From positions 17,668,431 through 17,732,430 of the forward strand of contig NC_135564.1 in NCBI RefSeq assembly GCF_964340395.1: 64,000 nt of DNA, in the 5' to 3' direction. Below, in pieces: positions 20,601 through 28,429 of this stretch. Position 1 is the stretch's first letter, and each line of letters starts with the position of its first letter. Both the position numbers and the translations under genes were made by a program. Origin of the DNA: Glandiceps talaboti. Its lineage: Eukaryota > Hemichordata > Enteropneusta > Spengelidae. The notes under the pieces are model-generated. The model worked only from the letters and a program-made list of their open reading frames with translations, had not been told where the DNA came from and searched no databases.

Positions 20601-22876
20601 TCTTGTCTTGTCTGTACATGAATTCTCCTATTACTTCAGATTTCATTTGAGTCATTTGAGTCTGTTCATTTACCTTCTAGATGAGGAAGAAGGCTCAGGG
20701 TCTGAAGAAGGTTCAGGAGTTATACTTGGAGAACCAAATGACAATCCTAGTGACATTCCAGATGTAACATATTCTGAGGAAAGTGAAAGCAGTGAAGATT
20801 CCGTAGGATTAGCCAGTACTCCTGATGGCATGGATAATGTGACTGTGACAACACCAGAAGCGAAATCAATGGATTTCAAACCACAAACATCACCTGAGAC
20901 ACACAGGGAAAATAATGGTGAGTTTGCTATAGAATTCATCTGTTAGTAATGATGTTATGACATGTGTAAAGTTATTTTCTTCCCTGGCTCCTACCTAAAC
21001 TGCATTCAAAAATAATTCAAGTTTGTTCATAAATGTCTATTATAAATGATATTTTGGAGCTCAGTCACCTCAATTTTCAGACTAACACGACTGTCATTTT
21101 GAATGAATGGAGATGCTGTGAAATTCAACAATTATGACTTTTTTTTTTCATACAGAAAATATAACAGAAGAAGATGCCTCGCTTCCAAAGGAACCTTTAA
21201 CTGAAAATCAAAAGGATAGAGAAGAAGAAACCGTCATGAGTGTGAATCCAACAGAGAATTTGACTCAGGATGAACGAGAAAATGAAGAGAACCATAAAGA
21301 AGGTGCCCGTGATGAGGGACAACTTCCCATGGTAATAATCACATTTAGTACATTCTCAGTGACTTGAGTCATTTGTCATTTTGTTTTGTGTTTGCTCTTA
21401 CAACTAACATTCACATCATCAGTTAAGCAAACATTTGAACATAACATGTAGATACCTGACAACAGACTCTGAATCTGCATTGGGATTACATGAAAGCATT
21501 GTGTATGTCTCTGAAGCAAAACTTATCTTGAAAATGTTCAGTGTGTATGTTATCCAGTTTTGACCAGTTTGAACCAGTTGAAAGCAGTGAAAAGTAGTCA
21601 GTATATATGTTATCCAGTTTGTACCAGTTCAAATCAGTCAAAAGTATATTAATAGTAATAATAGTATGCTATCTACTTTTGACCAGCTTTAACCAGATCA
21701 GAGCAGCTAAGAGTAGCCAATAAGTTTGTTATCCAGTTTTGACTAGTTTGAACCAGTTGAAAGCAGTCAATCAAAGAGGAAAATGGTGTTTAGCAATTGT
21801 GTACGTTTGACATCATTGATTTCATTCATATATCATTTTCATCTCTGACAAACCACAGCATAGATGACTTCAAATTGAAAATCTCCTAGTTTTACATAAC
21901 TGTTGGTATTTTAGTTAATCTGAAGACTATGTGTCTACTTTCCTTGTAGATTCCAACTAAGAAGTCTTCTTCTGACACTAACACACACCTAAGACCAGAA
22001 TTCACCTTCCAAAGTGAAATAATCGATGCAACAGCAATGACAGTCTCAGTCGCAGACAAGGAAAAGGTGGAGCCCAGTAAGTCAGTCATTGTCACAGAAA
22101 CAACATACCCTGAATCAGATGAAGGAGAAAGAGAACCAGAGAGTCTTGAAAAGTCAAATAGTGATGAGGTATCAGATGAAAAAGAGATTGATGGAACTGC
22201 TGAGGATGGTCACGTACCCAACAATGATGAAGAAGATGTTGAGAAATGGAGAAACATCCCAGAAGTGAATGACACTCACAATGATGCTAAAACTACCTTA
22301 GCAACTAAAGAAGTACCCATTAAAATTGAAGAAGACAGAGAAATAGACACTGCTCCTTTTGAGTTCAAGTTGAGAACAAGTAGGCCTAATCCACAAAGGG
22401 GGTTACCCCATGCGATAGGTTGGCCTGATTCTGAATTCTATTTACAAGATGAAGCTCAACAAGGAGAGGGGATGGAAAATGTTGAAGACTGGCCTGACAA
22501 AGAAGAAGAAGACCCTTTTAAATTTGAAGAAAAACCAAGAGATGTGGTAATGAAGGTAAAAGATTATCCCGACAGCATAGATGATTCTGAAATGGACGAG
22601 TTTAAGAGAGTTGAAGATTGGCCAGAAGATGGCATAGGTCTTCCATTTGAGCATCCACTGAAAGAAGATTCAGAAGATTCCAGCGAGCCATATCGGCATC
22701 ATCACAGTCTCCATGGCAACGAGAAAGAGGAAAAGCAAGAAGAGGATAAATCCAACAGTAATGAAAAGACAGAGGGCATGAGGCCGTATAAGCACGAGGA
22801 TGACTCCTCATCAGAGGAGGCAGATGATTCAAAAGAGCTGTTTGAAGACTTGTATTTTTCAATGTATTATTTATAG
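817..22876 (+). CDS. CPAMD8: CPAMD8-like thioester (A2M/C3 family) protein, 5' part outside window
   Basis: Twenty-eight exons are supported by splice sites and unbroken phase: 817-994, 1415-1599, 1836-1985, 2630-2761, 3233-3329, 3714-3828, 4084-4315, 5205-5355, 5738-5844, 6526-6577, 7359-7565, 9527-9618, 10078-10213, 11202-11291, 12049-12225, 12879-13117, 13580-13826, 14423-14643, 15311-15466, 16427-16489, 17094-17305, 17821-17908, 18528-18708, 19114-19227, 19630-19854, 20681-20917, 21156-21331, 21950-22876 (TAG). They sum to 5187 bases, giving 1728 residues without a stop. Hallmarks are [16 protein letters not shown], the thioester PFGCGEQNM (fragment residues about 659-667), [10 protein letters not shown] and [13 protein letters not shown]. 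Thioester proteins of this family are secreted or membrane-associated and act in protease trapping or opsonisation. A C-terminal Kazal domain after the receptor-binding domain is the CPAMD8 signature. Start codon, signal peptide and first MG domains lie upstream. The family is certain; exact orthology is inferred from domain order. Confidence 0.9.
1625..1761. mobile_element. Foldback MITE (family 1, copy 1)
   Basis: The left arm (CGCCAATATTTTTCTTCGTT plus CAGCAGGAAAATAC) and the right arm (TATTTTCCTTGGCTGAACGA then AATATTGGGGA) are inverted copies, about 45 bases each. The same element recurs at 18080-18192 with cleaner arms and in degraded form at 9650-9795. Short length, inverted ends and AT-rich flanks fit a non-autonomous DNA element. 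Confidence 0.75.
2630..3828 (+). other. Bait-like region exons with two furin-type sites
   Basis: Exons 2630-2761, 3233-3329 and 3714-3828 encode fragment residues 172-286. This is where A2M proteins carry the protease bait region, just before the invariant FPETWIW motif. Two basic motifs frame it: RKKR followed by S at about 197-201, and RRRR followed by SFF at about 268-274. Both fit the furin consensus R-X-K/R-R. The intervening stretch has no cysteine, so it is not a C3-type anaphylatoxin domain. CPAMD8 has been described as processed into two chains, which such sites would explain; cleavage here is inferred, not shown. Confidence 0.75.
3440..3560. repeat. Dispersed repeat, copy 2 (related to 665-760)
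   Basis: It shares TTTTTGGGTCCGCACC, ACGATTTCAACCAG and ACTTATGGATAAAT with the earlier copy. Family unknown. It sits in the intron 3330-3713. Confidence 0.4.
4084..6577 (+). other. Exons for MG6 end and MG7
   Basis: Exons 4084-4315, 5205-5355, 5738-5844 and 6526-6577 encode the A2M central block. [16 protein letters not shown] and [19 protein letters not shown] are the classic A2M strands ([13 protein letters not shown]) following the bait region. [18 protein letters not shown] corresponds to the end of MG7 (EG-I...CP-G in A2M). The intron after 5355 starts with GC, not GT; only this GC donor keeps the frame. Introns between these exons carry no recognised gene; 4316-5204 and 5845-6525 show no clear repeat either. 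Confidence 0.8.
7201..7260. repeat. (GT)n microsatellite
   Basis: An uninterrupted run of about 30 GT dinucleotides lies in the intron between exons 6526-6577 and 7359-7565. The flanks on both sides share the phrase AGTGCCATCA followed by GCAAA, so the run may sit between two parts of a small repeat. Confidence 0.97.
7865..8222 (+). mobile_element. tRNA-derived SINE, + copy
   Basis: The head has pol III promoter boxes: an A box in GAATGGTTAGAGTGGCCAG and a B box in GCAGGTTTGAGCCCTGTCA. The body continues through CCTGGTAGGATAGAGGTTGC and ends in GTGCTATATAAAAACAAA followed by TTATTATTATTA. A second, reverse copy at 26396-26757 is similar over nearly its whole length. Length about 355 bases. 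Confidence 0.85.
8527..9340 (-). mobile_element. Helitron-like non-autonomous element with 150-bp tandem units
   Basis: On the minus strand the element ends in a GC-rich hairpin (stem CCGGAC/GTCCGG extended by CCCCG/CGGGG) followed by CTAA and then T. This is the Helitron 3' pattern of a hairpin plus CTRR. Inside are four tandem units of about 141-158 bases; the phrase GATACGATCCAATA starts near 8705, 8846, 8996 and 9154. Each unit also has GGCAGCCATTTTGTTTG and AAAGCCATAACTC. Helentron/DINE-like elements combine such tandem units with an end hairpin. No transposase is encoded. Family assignment is inference from structure only. Confidence 0.6.
9345..9475 (+). pseudogene. Possible C1q-domain C-terminal fragment
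   Basis: After an acceptor-like TTTATTGTTGTAG the frame reads through [20 protein letters not shown] to NHSGDYVIL. This resembles the end of C1q/TNF-like domains (QQGD-V-L-LFDGG... then F-SG-LL). It cannot be a coding exon of the surrounding gene: no good donor follows, and exons 7359-7565 and 9527-9618 already join in frame across it to complete the Methyltransf_FA domain. It directly abuts the Helitron-like repeats, so it may be a captured gene fragment. The resemblance is weak and needs a profile search. Confidence 0.35.
9650..9795. mobile_element. Degraded copy of foldback MITE family 1
   Basis: The left arm (ATTATTCCACAATATTTCTG then TTCAACTGAGGGAAACATATG) matches the arm of the 18080-18192 element in order and spacing, and AGTATTTTCTTGCGAAATATTCG forms a weak right arm. 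Similarity is lower than in the other two copies. Confidence 0.45.
10712..11030 (+). mobile_element. LINE 3' fragment (CR1/L2-like reverse transcriptase tail)
   Basis: The translation carries the C-terminal signature of CR1/L2-type ORF2 proteins: [15 protein letters not shown], then [30 protein letters not shown], and in a shifted frame [18 protein letters not shown] with SLKTYLFQ. The fragment is only the last 100 or so residues, has at least one frameshift (near 10930) and no catalytic palm motif, so it is an old 5'-truncated copy. It lies in the intron before exon 11202-11291. Confidence 0.85.
11620..11760. repeat. (CATA)n / (CAGA)n microsatellite
   Basis: Mostly CATA tetranucleotides, bordered by CAGA/GACA tetranucleotides on both sides. 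The open frame on the minus strand here (runs of YVCMYVC) is a product of the repeat. Confidence 0.95.
13948..14300. mobile_element. MITE family 2, copy 1, with expanded right arm
   Basis: Terminal inverted repeats of about 37 bases (CAACGAGTAACACTGAAGTA at the left; the right end is the reverse of CAACCCATAATACCAAAGTA) are flanked by TA on both sides. The interior is palindromic around CAAGTGTAAAAGTATACTTT. The right arm (GATGCTATAAACGATTGTGG to TTATGGGTTG) has been amplified into three tandem units of about 80 bases at 14095-14300. A second copy with one right arm lies at 16152-16371. Confidence 0.85.
16152..16371. mobile_element. MITE family 2, copy 2
   Basis: Starts CAATGAGTAACACTGAAATA and ends TTTACTTTGGTGTTATGGGT, the same inverted ends as the copy at 13948-14300, with one right arm only. 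Its left edge follows TA. It ends only about 55 bases before the exon that starts at 16427. Confidence 0.8.
16590..16620. repeat. Short (AGCTCAA)n tandem repeat
   Basis: Three to four copies of AGCTCAA in an intron. Confidence 0.7.
18080..18192. mobile_element. Foldback MITE (family 1, copy 2)
   Basis: Left arm CCCCAATATTTGTCTTCATT plus CAGCCAAGGAAAATAC pairs with right arm TATTTTCTGGCTGAATGAAG plus ACAAATATTGGGG. The arms are near-perfect inverted copies around a short centre (GACCTAAGGGGCCCTTC). This is the best preserved copy and suggests recent activity. Confidence 0.85.
19630..19854 (+). other. Kazal-type inhibitor domain exon
   Basis: One exon of 225 bases, phase 1 at both ends, encodes fragment residues about 1208-1282. 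Cysteine spacing and the core [20 protein letters not shown] are typical of Kazal/follistatin-like domains (VCGSDG-Y-N-C). An extra leading cysteine pair precedes it ([10 protein letters not shown]). The likely P1 region around [11 protein letters not shown] does not by itself predict which protease, if any, is inhibited. A single symmetric exon is the usual form of a shuffled Kazal module, and its place after the receptor-binding domain is the main reason for the CPAMD8 call. Confidence 0.9.
20541..20613. repeat. (CTTGT)n microsatellite
   Basis: Pentanucleotide CTTGT units, imperfect at the left and uniform at the right, 68 bases before the acceptor of exon 20681-20917. Confidence 0.95.
20681..22876 (+). 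other. Exons for long acidic C-terminal tail
   Basis: Exons 20681-20917, 21156-21331 and 21950-22876 encode about 446 residues after the Kazal domain, rich in Glu, Asp and Ser and poor in hydrophobic residues, so probably disordered. It opens with [13 protein letters not shown], two Ser-Gly sites in acidic context that fit glycosaminoglycan attachment. N-glycan sequons occur (DNVTV, ENITEE, ENLTQ). The last exon repeats a short motif about every 20-30 residues: [24 protein letters not shown] and VEDWPEDG (about residues 1578-1650). No transmembrane segment or GPI-type tail is seen. Human CPAMD8, as I recall it, ends soon after its Kazal domain. Confidence 0.75.
21540..21775. repeat. Degenerate ~58-bp tandem repeat (about 4 units)
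   Basis: Units share GTTATCCAGTTTTGACCAG, TTTGAACCAGTTGAAAGCAG and an AGTAGTCA-like end. Two are close copies and two are diverged. They lie in the last intron of the CPAMD8-like gene. Confidence 0.8.
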
Positions 22877-24404
22877 GTACTTAGTCGTATCCATGGAAAC
22901 AAAACTACAGTGTGACTCTGAATCTCAAAGTTATGCCATCTAAGAGTGTAAAATAATATGTTATTTTTAGTCTTGAATAGCAGTTTGCATTAATAGAAAA
23001 AACACTTGGAATATGTATTCCTTGAATTGCCAATGTAATGTAGCTGTGAAAATTGAAATGACAGGCTTTCTGAAATGTAGTCACGACAGTATTAGTCTGA
23101 CGTTTTAGGTCCCATAATAGCAAGTGATTGGAGAGTTTTTGATCACTGTAATATGAAAATAGGAAATCTGAATTTTAGTAATGGGTGTCTAAAGATTTTT
23201 TCAAAAAAAAGAAGAAATATTTAAAGATTATTGTAGATTTTTTTTCATTTTTATGAGTTATTTACACATGTGTTATGTAGAATATTGGCCCATTTGACTC
23301 TATGCAAAAAGAACCCCCCCAAAAAACAGAAAAAAAGGAGGCACAATTACTAAGTACATGGCCAAATTGTGAACAAACAATTTTGTTCATCATGCTTAAT
23401 ATATCAACAAAATGGGTGTAACTTTAAGTGTTATTAATCTTCACATTATTTGCAAAAATATATTGAACATTCTTTAATGCAATTATTAATCATTATTTTT
23501 ATTCCTGATGATTGTAGTTTAGTTGTTAACAAAAATTTATATATTTTATGTAAGTTGTTTTTAAGAAGTGTAGTAAGTTAGAAATGACAGAGATGCCACA
23601 CAAATATTTTTGAGAGGACGATACACAGTTCACAGTTTAGTTTTGGTAAGGTGTGAGTCTTTTGTTTCATAATTTCTAAGTAGGAGACACGTAATAGAAT
23701 GACGGTTTTTAAGCTATTTGCCAGACTTCTGAGATTCCAATTAAAGAGTCCAAAGTCCAAGATTATGGCCCCATGAAATTAGTATCAGTTCTGTAACAAA
23801 AATCTCTTCCTTCAGAAAAAAATATTTCAGTTTTTTGCTGTCTAATTTATGCAAAACAATTGTCCAAGATCACGGCCCCATGAAATAAGTATAAATATTG
23901 ACAAACTGAAGACAGCCAAAAACACACAAGTAAAAGGTATATAGATGGATAATCATAATAGGTAAAGATTTTATTTTTTGTTCAGTTCAAACTTCTCTTA
24001 TTTTCTCTCTGATAAGTATATTCTGCTCTGTACTCTGGTCAAGAGCAGAGTCAGAAACACCATTCATGAGGGTTTAAGCAATTCTTGTGCTTCATGAATT
24101 TTAATTAATTTCTAAGCATACAAACTTCAGTAGAATTTTCAGTTCTGTGAGCCATAGATTTATTATTATTATGGGTTTATGATTCTTTTGCTTGACTTAA
24201 GACTTCTGTACACTTCTTGAAAGTGATAAACAATTGCCACCAAATTTCCTCATTCTTTTGACAGATTATGTCATGTTTGAAGGTATTTGTAAAAGCACCA
24301 CTTGATTGGTTGTTGTATGATCACAAGACAGTGAATACCTTACATTCTAATACAAATTTGCATATAAGTAAAACATAACATTAAATTTGCATATTAGGAA
24401 AACG
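22877..24404. other. 3' flank of the CPAMD8-like gene
   Basis: No gene is seen. This AT-rich stretch must include the 3' UTR after the TAG at 22874-22876. I saw no canonical AATAAA here; ATTAAA variants occur (for example near 24380), and the first AATAAA found by eye is at 25688. A phrase with GGCCCCATGAAAT is repeated near 23767 and 23875. The cleavage site cannot be placed. Confidence 0.5.
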
Positions 24405-25025
24405 TATCAAATGTAAATAATGGCATCTGCTCAGACTACTAATATTTGGTAAAGATTTGAACACAAAGTTGTAAAATCTAGAAATATTGTATCAACTGCA
24501 AACACTAACATAGTTTGACAAGTTATTATACTAATAATAATGTAATACAAAGTTGCAAAATCTACAAGAATGTATCAACTGCAATAATAACATCTGTTTT
24601 GACCACTATTATTTTATTAGTGATGTGATACAATGTTGCAAAATGCTGGAATATTGTATTAAGTTCTTAACTGCAAACAATAATATGTTTGGGCCACTGT
24701 TATTTTACTAATGTAATACAAAGTTGTAAAAATAAGAAACACTGTATCAACTGCAAACAATAACATGTTTTGACTGATTATTTTATTAACAATGTAATAC
24801 AAAGTTGCAAATTCTACCAAATGTATCAACTGCAAATACTAGTACATGTATCTGTTTGGACCACTGTAATCTGACTAATGATAAAATAGAAAGTTTCTAA
24901 ATCTAGATAAACTACAAACAATGACATCTGTTTGAAAAAAATACAAAGTTGCAAAATCTAGAAATATTGTATCAACTTACAATGACAGCTGTTTGACAAA
25001 ATACAAAGTTGCGAAATCTAGTAAC
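24405..25025. repeat. Degenerate ~75-bp tandem repeat (about 8 units)
   Basis: The phrases TAATACAAAGTTGCAAAATC, TATTGTATCAACTGCAAAC, AATAACATCTGTTTGACC and TATTTTACTAAT recur in the same order with drift in length and sequence. An old, decayed satellite. Confidence 0.8.
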
Positions 25026-25038
25026 ATTGAAACAGTAG

Positions 25039-25311
25039 TCCCCATCTACATGACACTGAAAATCCTACCTGAGGTGGGATTCAGGATAGTTTGAAGTCCG
25101 TGTAGATGCAAACGCGTCCTGAACCTGTCCTGGAACAGTCCTGACTTAGGACACCTTTGAGACATTTCCTGAAACCCTCCTGACTTCATGCTGTGTGGAC
25201 ACATTCTGTCCTGAAACCTAAAAAATCTATGCCATTACCTTCCTACGTGTAGACACAAATCTATCCTACCTCAGATGGGACTCAGGTAGGACGACCTATG
25301 TCTAGATGGGG
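25039..25311. mobile_element. MITE with TA flanks
   Basis: Inverted ends (GTCCCCATCTACATGACA left; the right end is the reverse of GCCCCATCTAGACATAGG) are each bordered by TA. The subterminal parts also pair (CCTACCTGAGGTGGGATTC with its inverted partner near 25265-25290). The interior repeats TCCTGA words. Length about 273 bases. TA duplication fits a Tc1/mariner or similar group; no transposase is present. Confidence 0.8.
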
Positions 25312-25559
25312 CTATTGTATGAAGTGAGTTCAGATGATTGTTACAATGTATCACAATGTTGATACTCCAGAGTCAGAGGCAGACTACATATTATTAACAC
25401 AAATCCTACAGGGAAGTTATTCTTATAGTTATTTCCTAACAATATTTTGATATTATAATCAACATTTGACCATCAGGCTTGTAAATATGCATGTAATATT
25501 TCATTATTTATATTATTTTACGTCAATATATCAACTATACTAGAAAAAAATATGACTGT

Positions 25560-26390
25560 AATGCTATGATTGTGTACTACCTATATATTTTGTCAAAATA
25601 TTTTTCAGATAAAAAAGTAGCTGTATTGAAAATACTAACATTGAATCAGGACCAAAGCATGACTTGTAATCCAAAAACAACAAACGAAATAAACTTCAAT
25701 AGACAAACAAAAACCACTTCTGTTGATTTGCTTGGTTTTATTTCTATACAGAGTGGCGCTGATGTGAACGTTTTTTCTCGTGTCTGTGTGTGGTACACTG
25801 GTATAGTATGCGCAAGTCTATGTAGATATGTAGACCACACACTCCAACCAACCGTTGGTGGCGCTCTTTAGTTTAGAATTGCGTGATAGTGCGCCACCAA
25901 TGGCGGCAGTGTAGACATGTATTTTATCAGCGTCTGTTGTTGTGATCTGCTGTCCGAGGACTCTCCAGGAGTTGGCTCAAACTTTATGAAAATACCTTTA
26001 TTTCCTAGAGTGATGTTCCCCTTTAATGCTATCAATGGATAATCCAATTGCAAGCCATTTATACATTGGTTAGGCCGTAAACAAGTGCTGATATTAAACC
26101 GAGAATGAACGCACATTATATGGATTTTAGTCTTCCATTTTTTTTCGAACTCAAGTCTCGAAAAGGATAAGATACATATTCAAGAAAAGGGGTGATCGCA
26201 AAGTTTGATCACTTCTTCATCTATAGAAAATTATTTATTTACAAGTGCCGAGTCGAGTTTATGTTCTCTGATCATATCCTTAGGTGAAAGAGTTTACAAC
26301 AACAGTCCGTACAGTTGACAACATAGACACGGTCTGAGGTTTACACTGCTAAACATCCCACATTACAATTACTACATTTTATAACGAATT
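25560..26390. other. Intergenic stretch, no recognised gene
   Basis: Includes an unrecognised 101-residue open frame at 25566-25871. It has no family signature and I do not call it. A near-palindromic pair (GTTGGTGGCGCTC and GCGCCACCAATGGCGGC) lies at 25853-25905. Confidence 0.4.
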
Positions 26391-26395
26391 TAAAT

Positions 26396-26757
26396 AACAA
26401 TGAGATTTAGCTGTTATATAGCGCTTTTCTCCACAGTTTTTAAAAGTGCCCAACTTTAATTATCTCTGGCACGGACCTAAAGCAGACCAACAGTCCTACA
26501 TACTTCCTCAATAGTTACCCCACGCGAAACATACAATCCACTGCAGCCAATATAAGCGCATAGGATTAAAGCATTCACATTAATATTGCAACCTCTATCC
26601 TATCAGGTTTGAATTATACAGCTGGGTTGACTGGGATACAATTATGGTTCATGTCTTGCATAAAGACTTCAGCCATTCCGAGAACAAACGGCAGTGACGA
26701 AACTCGAACCGGCAAATTGCAGATTCAAAGTTGGCCACCATACGGCCATTATATTTT
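26396..26757 (-). mobile_element. tRNA-derived SINE, - copy
   Basis: Read on the minus strand it has the B box TTGCCGGTTCGAGTTTCG, the body phrases CCTGATAGGATAGAGGTTGC and GCAGTGGATTGTATG, and an AGCGCTATATAACAG tail. It aligns with the + copy at 7865-8222 across the tRNA head, body and tail, so they are one SINE family. Confidence 0.85.
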
Positions 26758-27216
26758 GTGTCGGGAAGAGTTAAGAAAAAGTGCTTCAAGTAATTTCTCC
26801 CAAGCTGCAAATTCTGACCGCAGCCAATGATTTCGAGTAAATTAATTGTATATGTGGATTTGTTTTGTAACTGAGAATAAGAACAGTAACTTTACTCCTC
26901 GGTGGTATTTACTAGTACCTACATGTAAAGAATTCAAACTATTGCAAAGGATTCAATTTGCGAGTATTTCTAACTTTAAGTTAAGGACGTCCTTGTTGCT
27001 GGACGTACAGTTTACGGTTGAACGTTTGGGATCATTGTGTTTTTGTTCTCTTCTCCTTCGTTGTGTAACCACTGTCTTTCTGTCACGAGGACACTGTAGT
27101 ATAAACTAATAGTCTGGCTTGTAACGTGTGTCCTAGCTCTGGAAATGTGTGCTCCAAGAACTCCGTCACATCTCAGAACGGATACTCTTTCACGTACTAA
27201 TACAAATTAAAGTGAC

Positions 27217-27412
27217 CGGGCAGTTTCTTCGTTGAGCATTGACTGGGGGAAGAGGCTAGTGTGTTTTTTGAAATTGAAAGTAGAGGGGCTATCTTATTTT
27301 GAAAATGTACAGTACACTGAGGGGGCTGGGGAGGCTAGTCGGTTTTTGAAATTAGAAGTAGAGGGGTTATCCTGTTTTGAAAGTGCACAGTACAGTGAGG
27401 AGGGAGCATTGT
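27217..27412. repeat. Cluster boundary repeat (two ~77-bp units)
   Basis: GGGCAGTTTCTTCGTTGAG is followed by two units with GGCTAG, TTTTTGAAATT and AAGTAGAGGGG. Single units in the same context occur at 36090-36166 and 40492-40566, so this block marks junctions between units of the gene cluster that follows. Confidence 0.8.
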
Positions 27413-28261
27413 AATTGGGTTATTAATAAAGAACAGCTCTGATTTCTAAAATCTAAAATGACACATGCATGGTCATGTCTGAGCTGTGTTTTTCCAGTTC
27501 TCAATTTCTTACCTACGTCATATCACTGCTAAGAGTGGTGAGACATATATCTGCAAGCTAACAATGACACATACATGCATTACTTTTAGTAACTGATACA
27601 GGTAAATGAACATTACATTACATCATATTGTCAAACATACACTAACCTTAACTATACCAAGCTGTGAATTAATCGCTAAAAGGCTATTGATAACCCAATC
27701 TCAATAATTTCCAGGGGAGACCTCAGTCATATGAAATCTGTCGTAGGTCGGAAAACAATGGTATAAAAATTAAAAACTGAGTCATTTGAACAAATCTACT
27801 GACTGTCTACCAAGAATACCTTAAAATTGCCTTGTAAACTTTAACAGTATCTAGGGCATAGGGCCCTCCACTCGAGAGGAGCACACCCTTTCCAGAAAGC
27901 CCCCTCCCACTGATGACACCAGTCTTTCGATATGGTATAATAAGGATAATTTATTCGACATGTGAATCGAAAATGTTCGTTGGGGGAGGGGGTGGGAGAG
28001 ATTATGTTCTTTAAAATCAAGGATAATTTTGGCAGGGAGAGGAGGATCGGAGACATCTTGTTATACTAATAAAATACCCCATCAATCTCCACCCTTACCG
28101 GTGGAAGAAACTGACCAGTCCCTTAAACGGACACGTCTTTTCTCCCCATGTATATCAAGACCACGTATTATCTTTTTGTCTCTGATGTGATTAAGAATTA
28201 AATGACACAGCGCCATCGTCTTTATTACAATCATGATTCTGGTTGGATGTTGGGCGAATTC

Positions 28262-28429
28262 AGTTGTGTAATGGCCAATCACAAGACCAGTAATTATTCG
28301 AGTTCAAACTAGGTCGGGTAGATGTGCATTTGTTGAAAGCTTCGAATTCAGTGCATACAAAGGACAGTGACCGACAAACGTGGGTACCCAGACGTAAACC
28401 AAAAGACTTTTAATCACATTTAAGTAACC
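28262..28429 (+). promoter_or_regulatory. Conserved proximal promoter of cluster gene 1
   Basis: About 160 bases before the ATG are conserved in all four copies. They contain a CCAAT box (28275-28279), GTCGGGTAGATGTGCATTTG, a GCATACAAAG stretch that could act as a weak TATA-like element, and CTTTTAATCACATTTAAGTA just before the ATG. Function is inferred from conservation and position. Confidence 0.5.
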
